Part shown: positions 1 to 7,035 of the stretch, piece after piece
Numbering within the stretch: the stretch's first letter is position 1
How the letters are laid out: each line of letters starts with the position of its first letter
DNA from: an uncultured Lachnospiraceae bacterium
Lineage (GTDB): Bacteria; Bacillota_A; Clostridia; Lachnospirales; Lachnospiraceae
Assembly (NCBI GenBank): GCA_947175285.1
Contig: CAMWMM010000251.1
Coordinates: 1-7,180 of the forward strand
Direction: 5' to 3'
Length of the DNA stretch: 7,180 nucleotides
Made by a program: the position numbers and the translations under genes
The notes under the pieces: model-generated
Told to the model about the DNA's origin: nothing
The model's database searches: none
The model's input: only the letters and a program-made list of their open reading frames with translations

Positions 1-1889
1 ATATACATCTGCTGTCTCGGCGTTGGCGCAAGCTCCCATCCTGACTCCTGCAGAAACTCCCTGTCAATATCGGATATAATGCCGCCCCTGCTGCCGCCTT
101 TCGGAATATTTCCATCATTAATCCCGAGGAAAAAAAGCGCCTCAACCTGTTTTAGGCGGGTTCTCTCAATATCCCCGATAACTACCCTGTCAACATTCTG
201 AGGAATCGTACCTACCGTAATTTCGGAAAATCCTGCATCCAGAATGTCTGCAAATTCCCGAAAATCCATTTCCTCTTCCCGTAAAAGTCCCTCTATCTGA
301 TCAAGCAGGTCAATGACAAGTCCGTAAATCTGTCCGTATTCCTTCGCCCTTGCCAAATCGCCTTCATTTTTAAACTTCTGCTCGTAATCGCTCAGCTTTT
401 TCTGCAATTCATTCTGTACAAGAAATTCATACAAAGCATGCACAAGTTCCCCCGCTGTTTGATAGCCCGAAAACAAAGGAGCAAGCTGTTCCATCAACAT
501 CTCCCGCATCTCATTGTAACGCGCAAGCAGGGCAACTCCCTCCTCGCCGTTCTCTTCTTTATAGACAAAAAGGCTGCTCCACTGCTTTTTCCCACGGATA
601 CCGAATCTGCGGATGTAGTTTTCCAGTCTGTCAATATCCTCTCTTTCAAAACCGCAAAGTCCCGTCCGCAGATAATGAAAGACCGCCTCCCTGCTAAAAT
701 CCTGCAGGACAATCTGTAGGGCGCTGCGAATATATTCCGTAAAAGGATTGCTCAAAATTCCCCTCGTTCTGTCCATATAAATCGGGATATGAAATCTGGC
801 AAATTCCTCTTCCAAATCATTTCCGTATGTCTCCATACTCCCCGTCACAACAGCAATATCCCGATAGTGCAGTCCGCTTTTTAACAGTCTGTGAATCTCA
901 ATACAAGTCTGTCTGACTTCTTCTTTGGAAGTAGACGCTTCTATCAAATGAACACATTCTGCCTCCTCTTCGTATGTCTTGACCGGATAACGGAACAGAA
1001 AACGCTCTAAATGAGCCAGTTCCGGATTTCCTGCAAACCGGGGAAGACTTCCCTGTATCCGTTTTTCACAGACGACAGCCGGAAGAAGCTCCGTGTCTGT
1101 CTCTTCTGCCAATTTCTTTAACCCCGCCACCGTCTTTTTACTTAAATGAAAAAGCTTCTGCTCTCCATCCATTTGATAAGGATTTTCTCCTGCATCAATC
1201 GTAATTGTAACAATGACTCTATTAGTCAATCTCATGAGTTCCTGAATAACATGATCCTGTATCGGCGTAAAGCCGGTAAATCCGTCAAATGCTATCACAC
1301 AGTCCTTTATAATCTTTGATTTCGGCAGCGCCTTACACAGCCTGTCCAGCGTCTCCTCTGTCGTAATAAACTTCTCCCGGATATATGCTGAAAAACTGCC
1401 GTACAGCACTTCCAAATCCTTTAATTTATAATATAGTGCGCCTCTCGTTTTGGCGGATTCCGTTAATTTGGAAAGTTCCTCCACTCCGATGCCATATTGC
1501 ATAAACTCTGAAATCGCAGACTTTACCTCATGAATATAGCCGATTTTATGCAGATGCTTTCCCATCACAGTAAGATTATTCCGCTCTTTCTCCGCTATTT
1601 TACGCAAAATAAGGCTCTTACCCGTATCGTCTAAAACCGGTATCTCTTCATGCCCTACTTCTTCCAAAATTCTGTGCGTCAGTCTGCCGAAGCTTAGGAC
1701 ATCAATATTCATAATCCCTCTGTTTGGGTGTTCCAAAACCAAATCCATCTGCGTCTGCATCGTAAACTGATCCGGTACAATCAGCAGGAAATTACGTTCC
1801 GGTTCCCGCAGGGACTGCGCTATGATATCCTGATGAAGCTGTCTGCTCTTTCCGGCTCCCGAACCGCCGAAGTAAAATTGAAGCGCCAT
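1..1889 (-). CDS. addB: ATP-dependent helicase/nuclease subunit AddB (RexB-like), N-terminal part, cut by window edge
   Basis: AddB pairs with AddA to resect double-strand DNA ends for recombinational repair, the Firmicutes counterpart of RecBCD. I read 629 codons without a stop or frameshift. Residues 8-15 form a Walker A motif (GGSGAGKS), followed by LLIVPDQFTMQTQ and the LSFGRL segment, all at the places expected for the AddB N-terminal helicase-like region. FDGFTGFTPIQ (about residues 203-213) and FFLGINDGNIP near residue 590 are also AddB hallmarks, and the last residues match the family segment following that motif. Family members are about 1,100-1,170 residues, so the C-terminal nuclease domain and the iron-sulfur cysteines lie outside the window. 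The start is well fixed: an in-frame TAA directly precedes the ATG, and an AAGGAG sits 11 bases upstream (1901-1906), a slightly long spacing. addA would be expected downstream, off the window. Family assignment is confident; exact species homologue unknown. Confidence 0.95.
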   Translation of the reverse strand, partial: MALQFYFGGSGAGKSRQLHQDIIAQSLREPERNFLLIVPDQFTMQTQMDLVLEHPNRGIMNIDVLSFGRLTHRILEEVGHEEIPVLDDTGKSLILRKIAEKERNNLTVMGKHLHKIGYIHEVKSAISEFMQYGIGVEELSKLTESAKTRGALYYKLKDLEVLYGSFSAYIREKFITTEETLDRLCKALPKSKIIKDCVIAFDGFTGFTPIQDHVIQELMRLTNRVIVTITIDAGENPYQMDGEQKLFHLSKKTVAGLKKLAEETDTELLPAVVCEKRIQGSLPRFAGNPELAHLERFLFRYPVKTYEEEAECVHLIEASTSKEEVRQTCIEIHRLLKSGLHYRDIAVVTGSMETYGNDLEEEFARFHIPIYMDRTRGILSNPFTEYIRSALQIVLQDFSREAVFHYLRTGLCGFEREDIDRLENYIRRFGIRGKKQWSSLFVYKEENGEEGVALLARYNEMREMLMEQLAPLFSGYQTAGELVHALYEFLVQNELQKKLSDYEQKFKNEGDLARAKEYGQIYGLVIDLLDQIEGLLREEEMDFREFADILDAGFSEITVGTIPQNVDRVVIGDIERTRLKQVEALFFLGINDGNIPKGGSRGGIISDIDREFLQESGWELAPTPRQQMY

Positions 1890-1921
1890 TTATTACCTGT
1901 CTCCTTAATTGTTCTCATACT

Positions 1922-1930
1922 ATTATAGCA
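1922..1930 (-). promoter_or_regulatory. Extended -10 promoter for addB
   Basis: On the minus strand the sequence reads TGCTATAAT: a perfect TATAAT box preceded by the TG dinucleotide of an extended -10 element. The region where a -35 box should lie (TAGTTG at 17-base spacing) is a poor match, which is typical of extended -10 promoters. Transcription would start near 1915, giving a short leader of about 26 bases to the addB ATG. The poor -35 region adjoins the T tract of the cysK terminator. Inferred from sequence only. Confidence 0.65.
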
Positions 1931-1949
1931 TAACGAAAGCAATACAACT

Positions 1950-1987
1950 AAAAATTTCCCTTGCATTCTCAAAAATACAAGGGAAAT
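1950..1987 (-). terminator. Rho-independent terminator of cysK
   Basis: The arms ATTTCCCTTG and CAAGGGAAAT form a perfect 10-bp stem, extended inward by a T-G wobble and ATT/AAT pairs to about 14 bp around a six-base loop. On the minus strand the stem is followed by five T residues, so the polarity suits transcripts coming from cysK, whose stop codon is 17 bases upstream. There is no comparable T tract on the plus strand. Confidence 0.9.
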
Positions 1988-2003
1988 CTTATCGTTAAGT
2001 TTA

Positions 2004-2945
2004 TTACGCTTCACCGCCAAATAATGGAGTAGACAAATACCGGTCTCCGGAATCCGGCAGCAGCGCAACAATAACTTTGCCTTTATTTTCAGGACGCTTT
2101 GCAAGCTGTGTTGCCGCATAAAGCGCCGCTCCTGAAGAAATGCCCACCAGAACGCCCTCTTTTACGGCAATTTCTCTTCCTGCTGCAAAAGCATCCTCAT
2201 TCGATACCTGAATAATCTCATCATAAATACCCGTATCAAGCACTTCCGGTACAAATCCTGCACCGATACCCTGTATTTTATGTGCGCCCGGCGCTCCGCC
2301 TGACAAAACAGGGCTGCTCTCCGGCTCTACGGCAACAACTTTCACCGCCGGATTTTTTTCTTTCAAATAAGCGCCTACACCTGTAACCGTACCTCCCGTA
2401 CCGACTCCTGCAACAAAAATGTCTACTTTTCCGTCCGTATCTTCCCAGATTTCAGGACCTGTCGTTGCCTTATGCACTTCCGGATTCGCAGGATTCACAA
2501 ACTGTCCGAGAATAATGGAGCCCGGCGTGGAAGCCTGAATTTCTTCCGCTTTGGCAATCGCGCCTTTCATGCCCTTGCTGCCATCTGTCAGTACCAGCTT
2601 CGCGCCATATGCCTGCAACAATTTTCTTCTCTCCACGCTCATCGTCTCCGGAAGCGTCAGAATCGCCTGATATCCTTTGGCCGCCGCTACCGCCGCAAGC
2701 CCGATGCCCGTATTGCCGGATGTGGGTTCAATAATAGTTGCCCCCGGCTTTAAAATCCCTTTTTTCTCCGCATCCTCAATCATATTTAAGGCGATACGGT
2801 CCTTTACGGAACCTGCCGGGTTTAAATACTCCAGTTTGACTAAAATAGTTGCATCCGTAACCTGATTTGCTTTCTCGTAATTAACAGCCTCTAACAGCGG
2901 TGTATGCCCGATTAACTCTGTTGCGCTCTTTTTAATATTTGCCAT
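2004..2945 (-). CDS. cysK: Cysteine synthase A (O-acetylserine sulfhydrylase)
   Basis: A cytosolic pyridoxal-phosphate enzyme that makes L-cysteine from O-acetylserine and sulfide, the last step of sulfur assimilation. The 313-residue protein has the normal family length. Visible hallmarks: NPAGSVKDR with the PLP-binding Lys48, the PTSGNTG substrate loop at 74-80, the glycine-rich [10 protein letters not shown] phosphate-binding loop, KIQGIGAGF in the active-site region, and [12 protein letters not shown] near the C-terminus. I chose the ATG at 2945 rather than the in-frame ATG at 2969, because a GGAGG lies six bases before 2945 and the family normally starts close to the [10 protein letters not shown] segment; the eight extra residues read as leader. 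It has its own promoter and terminator, so it is probably monocistronic although it follows the HIT gene by only 131 bases. A CysM or cystathionine beta-synthase-like role is less likely given these motifs. Confidence 0.95.
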   Translation of the reverse strand: MANIKKSATELIGHTPLLEAVNYEKANQVTDATILVKLEYLNPAGSVKDRIALNMIEDAEKKGILKPGATIIEPTSGNTGIGLAAVAAAKGYQAILTLPETMSVERRKLLQAYGAKLVLTDGSKGMKGAIAKAEEIQASTPGSIILGQFVNPANPEVHKATTGPEIWEDTDGKVDIFVAGVGTGGTVTGVGAYLKEKNPAVKVVAVEPESSPVLSGGAPGAHKIQGIGAGFVPEVLDTGIYDEIIQVSNEDAFAAGREIAVKEGVLVGISSGAALYAATQLAKRPENKGKVIVALLPDSGDRYLSTPLFGGEA

Positions 2946-2998
2946 AATAATCCTCCCTGTTCCTCTCATTCTTTTCGGTTTTGTACTATTTAAATTTT

Positions 2999-3022
2999 AT
3001 TCCATACTCATTCAGTAGGTAT
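2999..3022 (-). promoter_or_regulatory. Candidate operator of cysK (Rrf2-family-like palindrome)
   Basis: The core on the minus strand is TACTGAATGAGTA, an inverted repeat TACT/AGTA around five bases, flanked by imperfect ATACC and TGGAAT arms. It lies about 5 to 28 bases after the predicted transcription start, where a bound repressor would block transcription. The layout loosely resembles operators of Rrf2-family regulators (IscR/CymR). In other Firmicutes CymR controls cysK, which is why I suggest that class, but the match to either consensus is partial and no regulator gene is in the window. Confidence 0.35.
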
Positions 3023-3033
3023 TGTATGAATTG

Positions 3034-3062
3034 ATAATACACCGATTGTAATGATATGTCAA
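3034..3062 (-). promoter_or_regulatory. Sigma-A type promoter of cysK
   Basis: On the minus strand a perfect TTGACA (3057-3062) is separated by 17 bases from TATTAT (3034-3039), one base from the TATAAT consensus. Predicted start is near 3027, giving a leader of roughly 80 bases before the cysK ATG, too short for a T-box riboswitch. The -35 box lies 14 bases past the stop codon of the HIT gene and no terminator separates them, so some read-through into cysK from upstream is possible. Confidence 0.85.
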
Positions 3063-3076
3063 TAGGGAATTTATTT

Positions 3077-3496
3077 TTACAGGCATTTCTTAATTTTTTC
3101 AATCATCTCGTCATATTCCGCATCGCTTAAATACTTTTTATCCGGGTTCATCTGGAACGTACCGCCCCACTCATCCTGATCTTTATATTTAGGCACTAAA
3201 TGCATATGCAGATGACATCCCGTATCTCCATAAGCGCCATAATTGAGCTTATCCGGTGAAAATGCCGCATGGATTGCCTTTGCCGCTTTTGTGACATCGG
3301 CGAAGAAGCGGTTTCTTTCCTCTTCGCTGATATCCACGATTTCGCTGACATGGTCTTTATAAGCAACAATACATCTTCCGGGCTTGCTCTGCTCTTTGAA
3401 TAAAATCAACTGGCTGACATCCAAGTCACAGATTTTAATACCGAACTTCGCCAATAATTCTCCGCCCTGACAATATCCGCAATTATTATCTTTCAT
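3077..3496 (-). CDS. HIT family protein (histidine-triad nucleotide-binding/hydrolase)
   Basis: A small 139-residue cytosolic protein of the histidine triad superfamily, whose members bind nucleotides and hydrolyse or transfer nucleoside monophosphates. The triad HLHMHLV has histidines at 95, 97 and 99, the middle one being the usual nucleophile region, followed by a conserved VPK. A CGYC pair at residues 6 and 9 together with His49 resembles the zinc site of some Hint-like proteins. LNYGAYGD just before the triad fits the nucleotide-binding strand of the family. The ATG has a GAGGG seven bases upstream. It begins 26 bases after the glgP stop, so it probably shares the glgP transcript. Its substrate cannot be told from sequence; Hint-type purine nucleoside phosphoramidase is the default guess, and a role in sugar-nucleotide metabolism is only suggested by the neighbour. 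Confidence 0.9.
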   Translation of the reverse strand: MKDNNCGYCQGGELLAKFGIKICDLDVSQLILFKEQSKPGRCIVAYKDHVSEIVDISEEERNRFFADVTKAAKAIHAAFSPDKLNYGAYGDTGCHLHMHLVPKYKDQDEWGGTFQMNPDKKYLSDAEYDEMIEKIKKCL

Positions 3497-3522
3497 AGGC
3501 TATCCCTCTCTTTCATAATTTT

Positions 3523-5832
3523 TTATTTGAGTTTCCAGATATCCCTGTTATATTCCGCAATCGTTCTGTCGGATGAGAAGAATCCTGCTTTTGCAATATT
3601 CACAAGCATCATCCTTCTCCACTTATCCTGGTCTTCATAATCTGCCATCATCTGGTCTTTAACCTTAATATAATCCTCTAAATCAAGCAATGTCATAAAC
3701 CAGTCTTTATTAAGCAGTTCCTTATGAAGTCTCTCCAGATTCTTTTTATGTCCGACTTTCAATGCTTCCTTGCTGACAATAAAGTCAACCGCTGCTTTAA
3801 TAACAGGACTCTTTTTGTAATAATCTTTGGAAACATAATCCGCCTTTGCGTAATGCTTGATAACCTGCTCGGATTTTTCTCCGAAAATATAAATATTGTC
3901 ATCACCGACAAGTTCATGGATTTCCACATTCGCTCCGTCCGAAGTACCAAGTGTTACGGCGCCGTTTAACATGAACTTCATATTACCCGTACCGGAAGCT
4001 TCCTTAGACGCTAACGAAATCTGCTCGGAAATATCGCAAGCGGGAATCATCTTCTCCGCATAAGATACGTTGTAGTTTTCCACCATAAGCACCGTCATAT
4101 AAGGACTTACATCAGGATCATTATTAATGATTTCCTGTAATACCAGTAAAAGGTGGATGATATCCTGCGCAATGACATATGCCGGCGCCGCTTTTGCACC
4201 GAAAATAAATGTCATCGGTCTTGCAGGTTTCTTTCCTGCCTTGATTTCCAAGTATTTATGAATAATATATAACGCATTCATTTGCTGACGTTTATATTCA
4301 TGAAGTCTCTTGGACTGGATATCGAAAATGGAATCCGGATTTAATGTCACGCCCTCCACTTCTTTTACATAAGCGGCAAGGTCTTTCTTACGATTCATCT
4401 TAATTTCCGCAATTCTGTCAAGTACCTTGTCATTATCCTTAAACTCCAGCAATTTTTCCAGTTTATCCGCATCCTTCTTATATCCGTCGCCAATCGTTTC
4501 GGAAAGGAATCCGGCAAGTTCATGATTACAGGACAACAGCCATCTTCTAAATGTAATACCGTTTGTCTTGTTATTGAACTTTTCAGGATACAGTTTATAG
4601 AAAGCATTTAACTCCGTATCCTTCAAAATCTCTGTATGAATTGCCGCAACGCCGTTAACGGAGAATCCATAATGAATATCAATATGTGCCATATGCACTC
4701 TCTTATCTTTATCAATAATCTGAACCTCAGGGTCTTTATACTTGGCTGCTACTCTCTTATCCAGCTCCTTAATAATCGGTACTAACTGAGGCACTACTTT
4801 TTCCAGATACTTCAAAGGCCATTTTTCCAATGCTTCCGCTAAAATTGTGTGGTTTGTATAAGCACAGGTTTTGCTTACTACCTCAATAGCCTCATCCATC
4901 GTAAACGCTTTCTCATTAACAAGGATTCTGATTAATTCAGGAATTACCATAGTCGGATGAGTATCATTAATCTGAATCACCGCATGTTCATACATTTTAC
5001 GCAGGTCATACTGCTTTTCTTTCATCTCTCTTAAAATCAACTGTGCCGCATTGCTTACCATAAAATACTGCTGATAAATACGAAGCAGATTTCCGGCTTC
5101 ATCGGAATCATCCGGATATAAGAATAATGTCAGGTTCTTTTCGATATCTTCCTTATCAAAATCAATGCCCTTCTTTACAAGGCTCTCATCTACGGTCTCA
5201 ATATCAAACAGTCTCAGTTTATTTACACCGCTGTCATAACCAACGACATCAATGTCATATAATCTGGAAGTTACTTTCTTCTTTCCAAAATACACATCAA
5301 AGGTAACATCCGTCTTTGTCAGCCATGATTTATCCTCAATCCAGTCATTTTTTTCAGCATGCTGCAATCTGTCTTTGAAAACCTGTTTGAACAGACCGAA
5401 ATGATAGTTTAGGCCGATTCCCTCTCCGGGCAGATTCAACGTTGCAATAGAATCCAAAAAACATGCCGCAAGACGTCCAAGTCCGCCGTTTCCTAAAGAC
5501 GGTTCCGGCTCTGCCTCTTCGATTGCGCTCAACTGTTTTCCGTTTTTGCTTAAAATTTCATCCAACTTATCATAAATTCCAAGATTAATTAAATTGTTGG
5601 ACAGCAGTTTACCGATAAGAAATTCCGCAGAGATATAATAAATCTTCTTATCTCCTTCTATCGGCTCGGAAACTTGCATCAGTTTCTTGGACAATAAAAG
5701 CAGACTATAATACAATTCTTCATTACTGCACTCCGCAATGCTTTTGCCGTAAGTTGCGGATGTCTGCTCTTCCAGTTCCTTTTCCAGATTCATCACTAAT
5801 ACATCTCTTTTCAGGTTACTTGCCTGTGCCAT
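3523..5832 (-). CDS. glgP: Glycogen/starch/alpha-glucan phosphorylase (GT35)
   Basis: Cleaves alpha-1,4-glucan ends with phosphate to release glucose-1-phosphate, a PLP-dependent cytosolic enzyme of glycogen or maltodextrin breakdown. The 769-residue chain is complete. Motifs in order: [11 protein letters not shown] (70-80), [18 protein letters not shown] (111-128), RIYQQYF (251-257), [14 protein letters not shown] (287-300), YTNHT (325-329), [12 protein letters not shown] (421-432), [13 protein letters not shown] (504-516), FGAKAAP (544-550), and [15 protein letters not shown] (611-625), whose Lys619 is the PLP lysine. It is shorter than animal enzymes (about 840) and E. coli GlgP (about 815): the animal N-terminal phosphorylation tail is absent and a strand region near 180-215 is compact, so animal-type allosteric control is not expected. 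Residue 390 is Phe where rabbit muscle enzyme has catalytic-site His377. The start is supported by AGGAGG seven bases upstream (5840-5845). It lies between a LacI-type regulator and a HIT gene. GlgP versus MalP preference cannot be decided. Confidence 0.96.
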   Translation of the reverse strand: MAQASNLKRDVLVMNLEKELEEQTSATYGKSIAECSNEELYYSLLLLSKKLMQVSEPIEGDKKIYYISAEFLIGKLLSNNLINLGIYDKLDEILSKNGKQLSAIEEAEPEPSLGNGGLGRLAACFLDSIATLNLPGEGIGLNYHFGLFKQVFKDRLQHAEKNDWIEDKSWLTKTDVTFDVYFGKKKVTSRLYDIDVVGYDSGVNKLRLFDIETVDESLVKKGIDFDKEDIEKNLTLFLYPDDSDEAGNLLRIYQQYFMVSNAAQLILREMKEKQYDLRKMYEHAVIQINDTHPTMVIPELIRILVNEKAFTMDEAIEVVSKTCAYTNHTILAEALEKWPLKYLEKVVPQLVPIIKELDKRVAAKYKDPEVQIIDKDKRVHMAHIDIHYGFSVNGVAAIHTEILKDTELNAFYKLYPEKFNNKTNGITFRRWLLSCNHELAGFLSETIGDGYKKDADKLEKLLEFKDNDKVLDRIAEIKMNRKKDLAAYVKEVEGVTLNPDSIFDIQSKRLHEYKRQQMNALYIIHKYLEIKAGKKPARPMTFIFGAKAAPAYVIAQDIIHLLLVLQEIINNDPDVSPYMTVLMVENYNVSYAEKMIPACDISEQISLASKEASGTGNMKFMLNGAVTLGTSDGANVEIHELVGDDNIYIFGEKSEQVIKHYAKADYVSKDYYKKSPVIKAAVDFIVSKEALKVGHKKNLERLHKELLNKDWFMTLLDLEDYIKVKDQMMADYEDQDKWRRMMLVNIAKAGFFSSDRTIAEYNRDIWKLK

Positions 5833-5881
5833 AAAAATACCTCCTGCATTTTCTTTTTTTACTACTATTTTTTATTTACTC

Positions 5882-5911
5882 CAGAAGCTGCCTCCATGCA
5901 AAACGCCTCTG
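5882..5911 (-). other. Weak stem-loop between repressor gene and glgP
   Basis: CAGAGGC and GCTTCTG can pair (one G-U wobble) around a 16-base loop, starting three bases after the repressor stop codon. No T tract follows on either strand, so it does not look like an intrinsic terminator. It could be an RNA processing or stability element that separates repressor and glgP message levels. The 82-base spacer also lacks a convincing promoter: TTGCAT with TAAATA 17 bases on is only a half match. Chance pairing is quite possible. Confidence 0.3.
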
Positions 5912-5914
5912 CTG

Positions 5915-6904
5915 TTAACAAATAATATCCAGATACTGCATGCGCACCAGTTCATATCCGAGAACGATTTCTTCCCCTGTTTTGCCCTCTAACAGCCTTT
6001 TCAGCTCCAAAACCGCCTCCGCCGCAATAGCGGCAAAATTCTGGCGCACCGTGTGCATCTGCTTCCCGGCATATCCCATCAGCGTAATGCCGTCAAAACC
6101 GCAAACCGGTCTGAAAATATCCATGTCAGTCAGCGCTTTCATCGCGCCGATTGCCATTAAATCGGACGCACATACTATTACATCCTTATTTTTTGCATAT
6201 TTAAATGTAAGCTTTCTTGCTTCCAACTCGGAAAAGCTGCCGTTTCGTATCAGTATGGGAAGCTGCATCTCCTCCGCCAGCCGTTTAATACCTTTTAAAC
6301 GCTCTTCCGTCACATACCCGTTCTTTTTTCCCGACAAATACAGAATGCTCTTACTTCCATTCTCCGTCACCGTTTTCTTTGCCACTTCGTACTGCGCTTT
6401 TTCCTGATGAATCCAGACACAGGAAGTACTTTCATTCACCATCGGCGCATCCACGGTAACGATTTTGAAAATGCCGGATGCTATCAGACTGTGCAATACT
6501 TTATCTTCTTTGGACATCCCGAAAATAATAAGTCCGGTAATGCTCTGTGACTGTAAATAACGGATAATTTCCTCCAATGTCATTTTACGAATCATGGAGT
6601 AAAAAAGTGTAATCACATCCAGATTGATTTCTACTGCCTGATGAATGGCGCCGGTCAGATACTGCATATTAATTTCATCCACGGCCTGAGAAACATTCTC
6701 AAGGTTTAATAAAATCGCCACTCTCCCGGAGTGTTTGGACGAAAGCGCCGCTGCCACCGAATTAGGCACAAACCCAAGCGCATCTACCGCCTCATTCACT
6801 TTTTTCTTTGTTTCTTCACTGACATTGGGATAATTATTAAGCACCTTAGATACCGTAGAAATCGCTACCCCTGCCTGTTTTGCCACATCTTTTATCGATA
6901 CCAT
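5915..6904 (-). CDS. LacI family transcriptional regulator, probable local regulator of glgP
   Basis: A full-length 329-residue DNA-binding repressor. Residues 3-24 (IKDVAKQAGVAISTVSKVLNN) are the LacI helix-turn-helix, VSEETKKKVNEAVDALGFVPN (28-48) completes the DNA-binding domain, and VAAALSS (50-56) is the hinge helix with its minor-groove leucine. Residues from about 61 onward form the periplasmic-binding-protein-like sensor, including IIFGM (126-130), VIVCASDLMAIGAMKAL (242-258) and GFDGI (269-273), then the usual C-terminal dimer region with VRQNF. The ATG at 6904 has AAGGA seven bases upstream and begins exactly where the family does. The ligand is unknown; sugars or sugar phosphates are typical for the family. 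Tandem palindromes at its own promoter suggest autoregulation, and glgP follows in the same direction with no terminator, so a repressor-glgP-HIT operon is likely. CcpA itself is less likely given its hinge and sensor sequence, but I cannot exclude a global role. Confidence 0.93.
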   Translation of the reverse strand: MVSIKDVAKQAGVAISTVSKVLNNYPNVSEETKKKVNEAVDALGFVPNSVAAALSSKHSGRVAILLNLENVSQAVDEINMQYLTGAIHQAVEINLDVITLFYSMIRKMTLEEIIRYLQSQSITGLIIFGMSKEDKVLHSLIASGIFKIVTVDAPMVNESTSCVWIHQEKAQYEVAKKTVTENGSKSILYLSGKKNGYVTEERLKGIKRLAEEMQLPILIRNGSFSELEARKLTFKYAKNKDVIVCASDLMAIGAMKALTDMDIFRPVCGFDGITLMGYAGKQMHTVRQNFAAIAAEAVLELKRLLEGKTGEEIVLGYELVRMQYLDIIC

Positions 6905-6940
6905 CGTTTTTCCTTCTACGATTACAGCCGTCTATAAGAT

Positions 6941-6980
6941 GGAAATATTTTCGGAAAAGGTTTTCCGGAAATCGTTTTCC
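6941..6980 (-). promoter_or_regulatory. Three tandem LacI-type operator palindromes in the repressor leader
   Basis: On the minus strand three adjoining sites occur: GGAAAACGATTTCC (6967-6980), CGGAAAACCTTTTCCG (6952-6967, a perfect 7-bp inverted repeat around CC) and CGAAAATATTTCC (6941-6953). The first two are spaced exactly 14 bases apart, while the third is more degenerate and offset by about 12. Palindromes with GGAAA/TTTCC arms and a central CG are typical LacI-family operators. They run from about +1 to +40 of the predicted transcript, a blocking position. The first site also matches the CcpA cre consensus at 12 of 14 positions, so CcpA binding is an alternative. No similar site was noticed next to the other genes. 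Confidence 0.7.
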
Positions 6981-6986
6981 AATACC

Positions 6987-7015
6987 ATAATATAACAAAA
7001 GAGTGGTTTTGTAAA
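6987..7015 (-). promoter_or_regulatory. Promoter of the LacI-family regulator gene (and probably glgP)
   Basis: On the minus strand TTTACA (7010-7015, one mismatch to TTGACA) and TATTAT (6987-6992, one mismatch to TATAAT) are spaced by 17 bases. Predicted start is near 6980, the first base of the operator array. The -35 box is made from the loop and inner stem bases of the terminator hairpin that ends the upstream gene, so promoter and terminator are physically merged. Confidence 0.75.
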
Positions 7016-7025
7016 CCACTCTTTT
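6997..7025 (-). terminator. Rho-independent terminator, probably bidirectional
   Basis: AAAAGAGTGGTTT and AAACCACTCTTTT form a perfect 13-bp stem around a three-base loop. On the minus strand the stem ends in TTTT followed by GTTATATT, 10 bases after the stop codon of the upstream gene; on the plus strand it ends in TTTTT. The near-perfect symmetry would terminate in both directions, though all genes seen are on the minus strand. Confidence 0.92.
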
Positions 7026-7035
7026 TAAAAAATTA

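Noticed and set aside
438..719. Plus-strand open frame inside addB
   Set aside because: The minus-strand frame reads as continuous AddB with family motifs on both sides; the plus-strand peptide resembles nothing and is a shadow.
2946..2969. An eight-residue longer N-terminus for CysK
   Set aside because: The best ribosome binding site serves the ATG at 2945, and it would lie inside the extended coding sequence; the family starts near the shorter form.
2946..3027. A T-box or other riboswitch in the cysK leader
   Set aside because: The leader is only about 80 bases, with no specifier-type stem, T-box sequence or terminator hairpin before the start codon.
3493..3516. A seven-codon reading frame between glgP and the HIT gene whose TGA overlaps the HIT ATG
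   Set aside because: The overlap looks like translational coupling, but no ribosome binding site precedes its ATG, and chance easily gives so short a frame.
5882..5911. An intrinsic terminator after the repressor gene
   Set aside because: The stem is short with a large loop and no T tract follows on either strand.
5833..5914. A separate glgP promoter in the spacer after the repressor gene
   Set aside because: The best pair found (TTGCAT and TAAATA, 17 bases apart) matches only half of each consensus box, so I treat glgP as cotranscribed, without excluding a weak promoter.
5940..6407. A 155-codon plus-strand open frame opposite the LacI-family gene
   Set aside because: It lies wholly antisense to a complete, well-recognised repressor, has no domain-like content, and its composition follows from the codons of the opposite strand.
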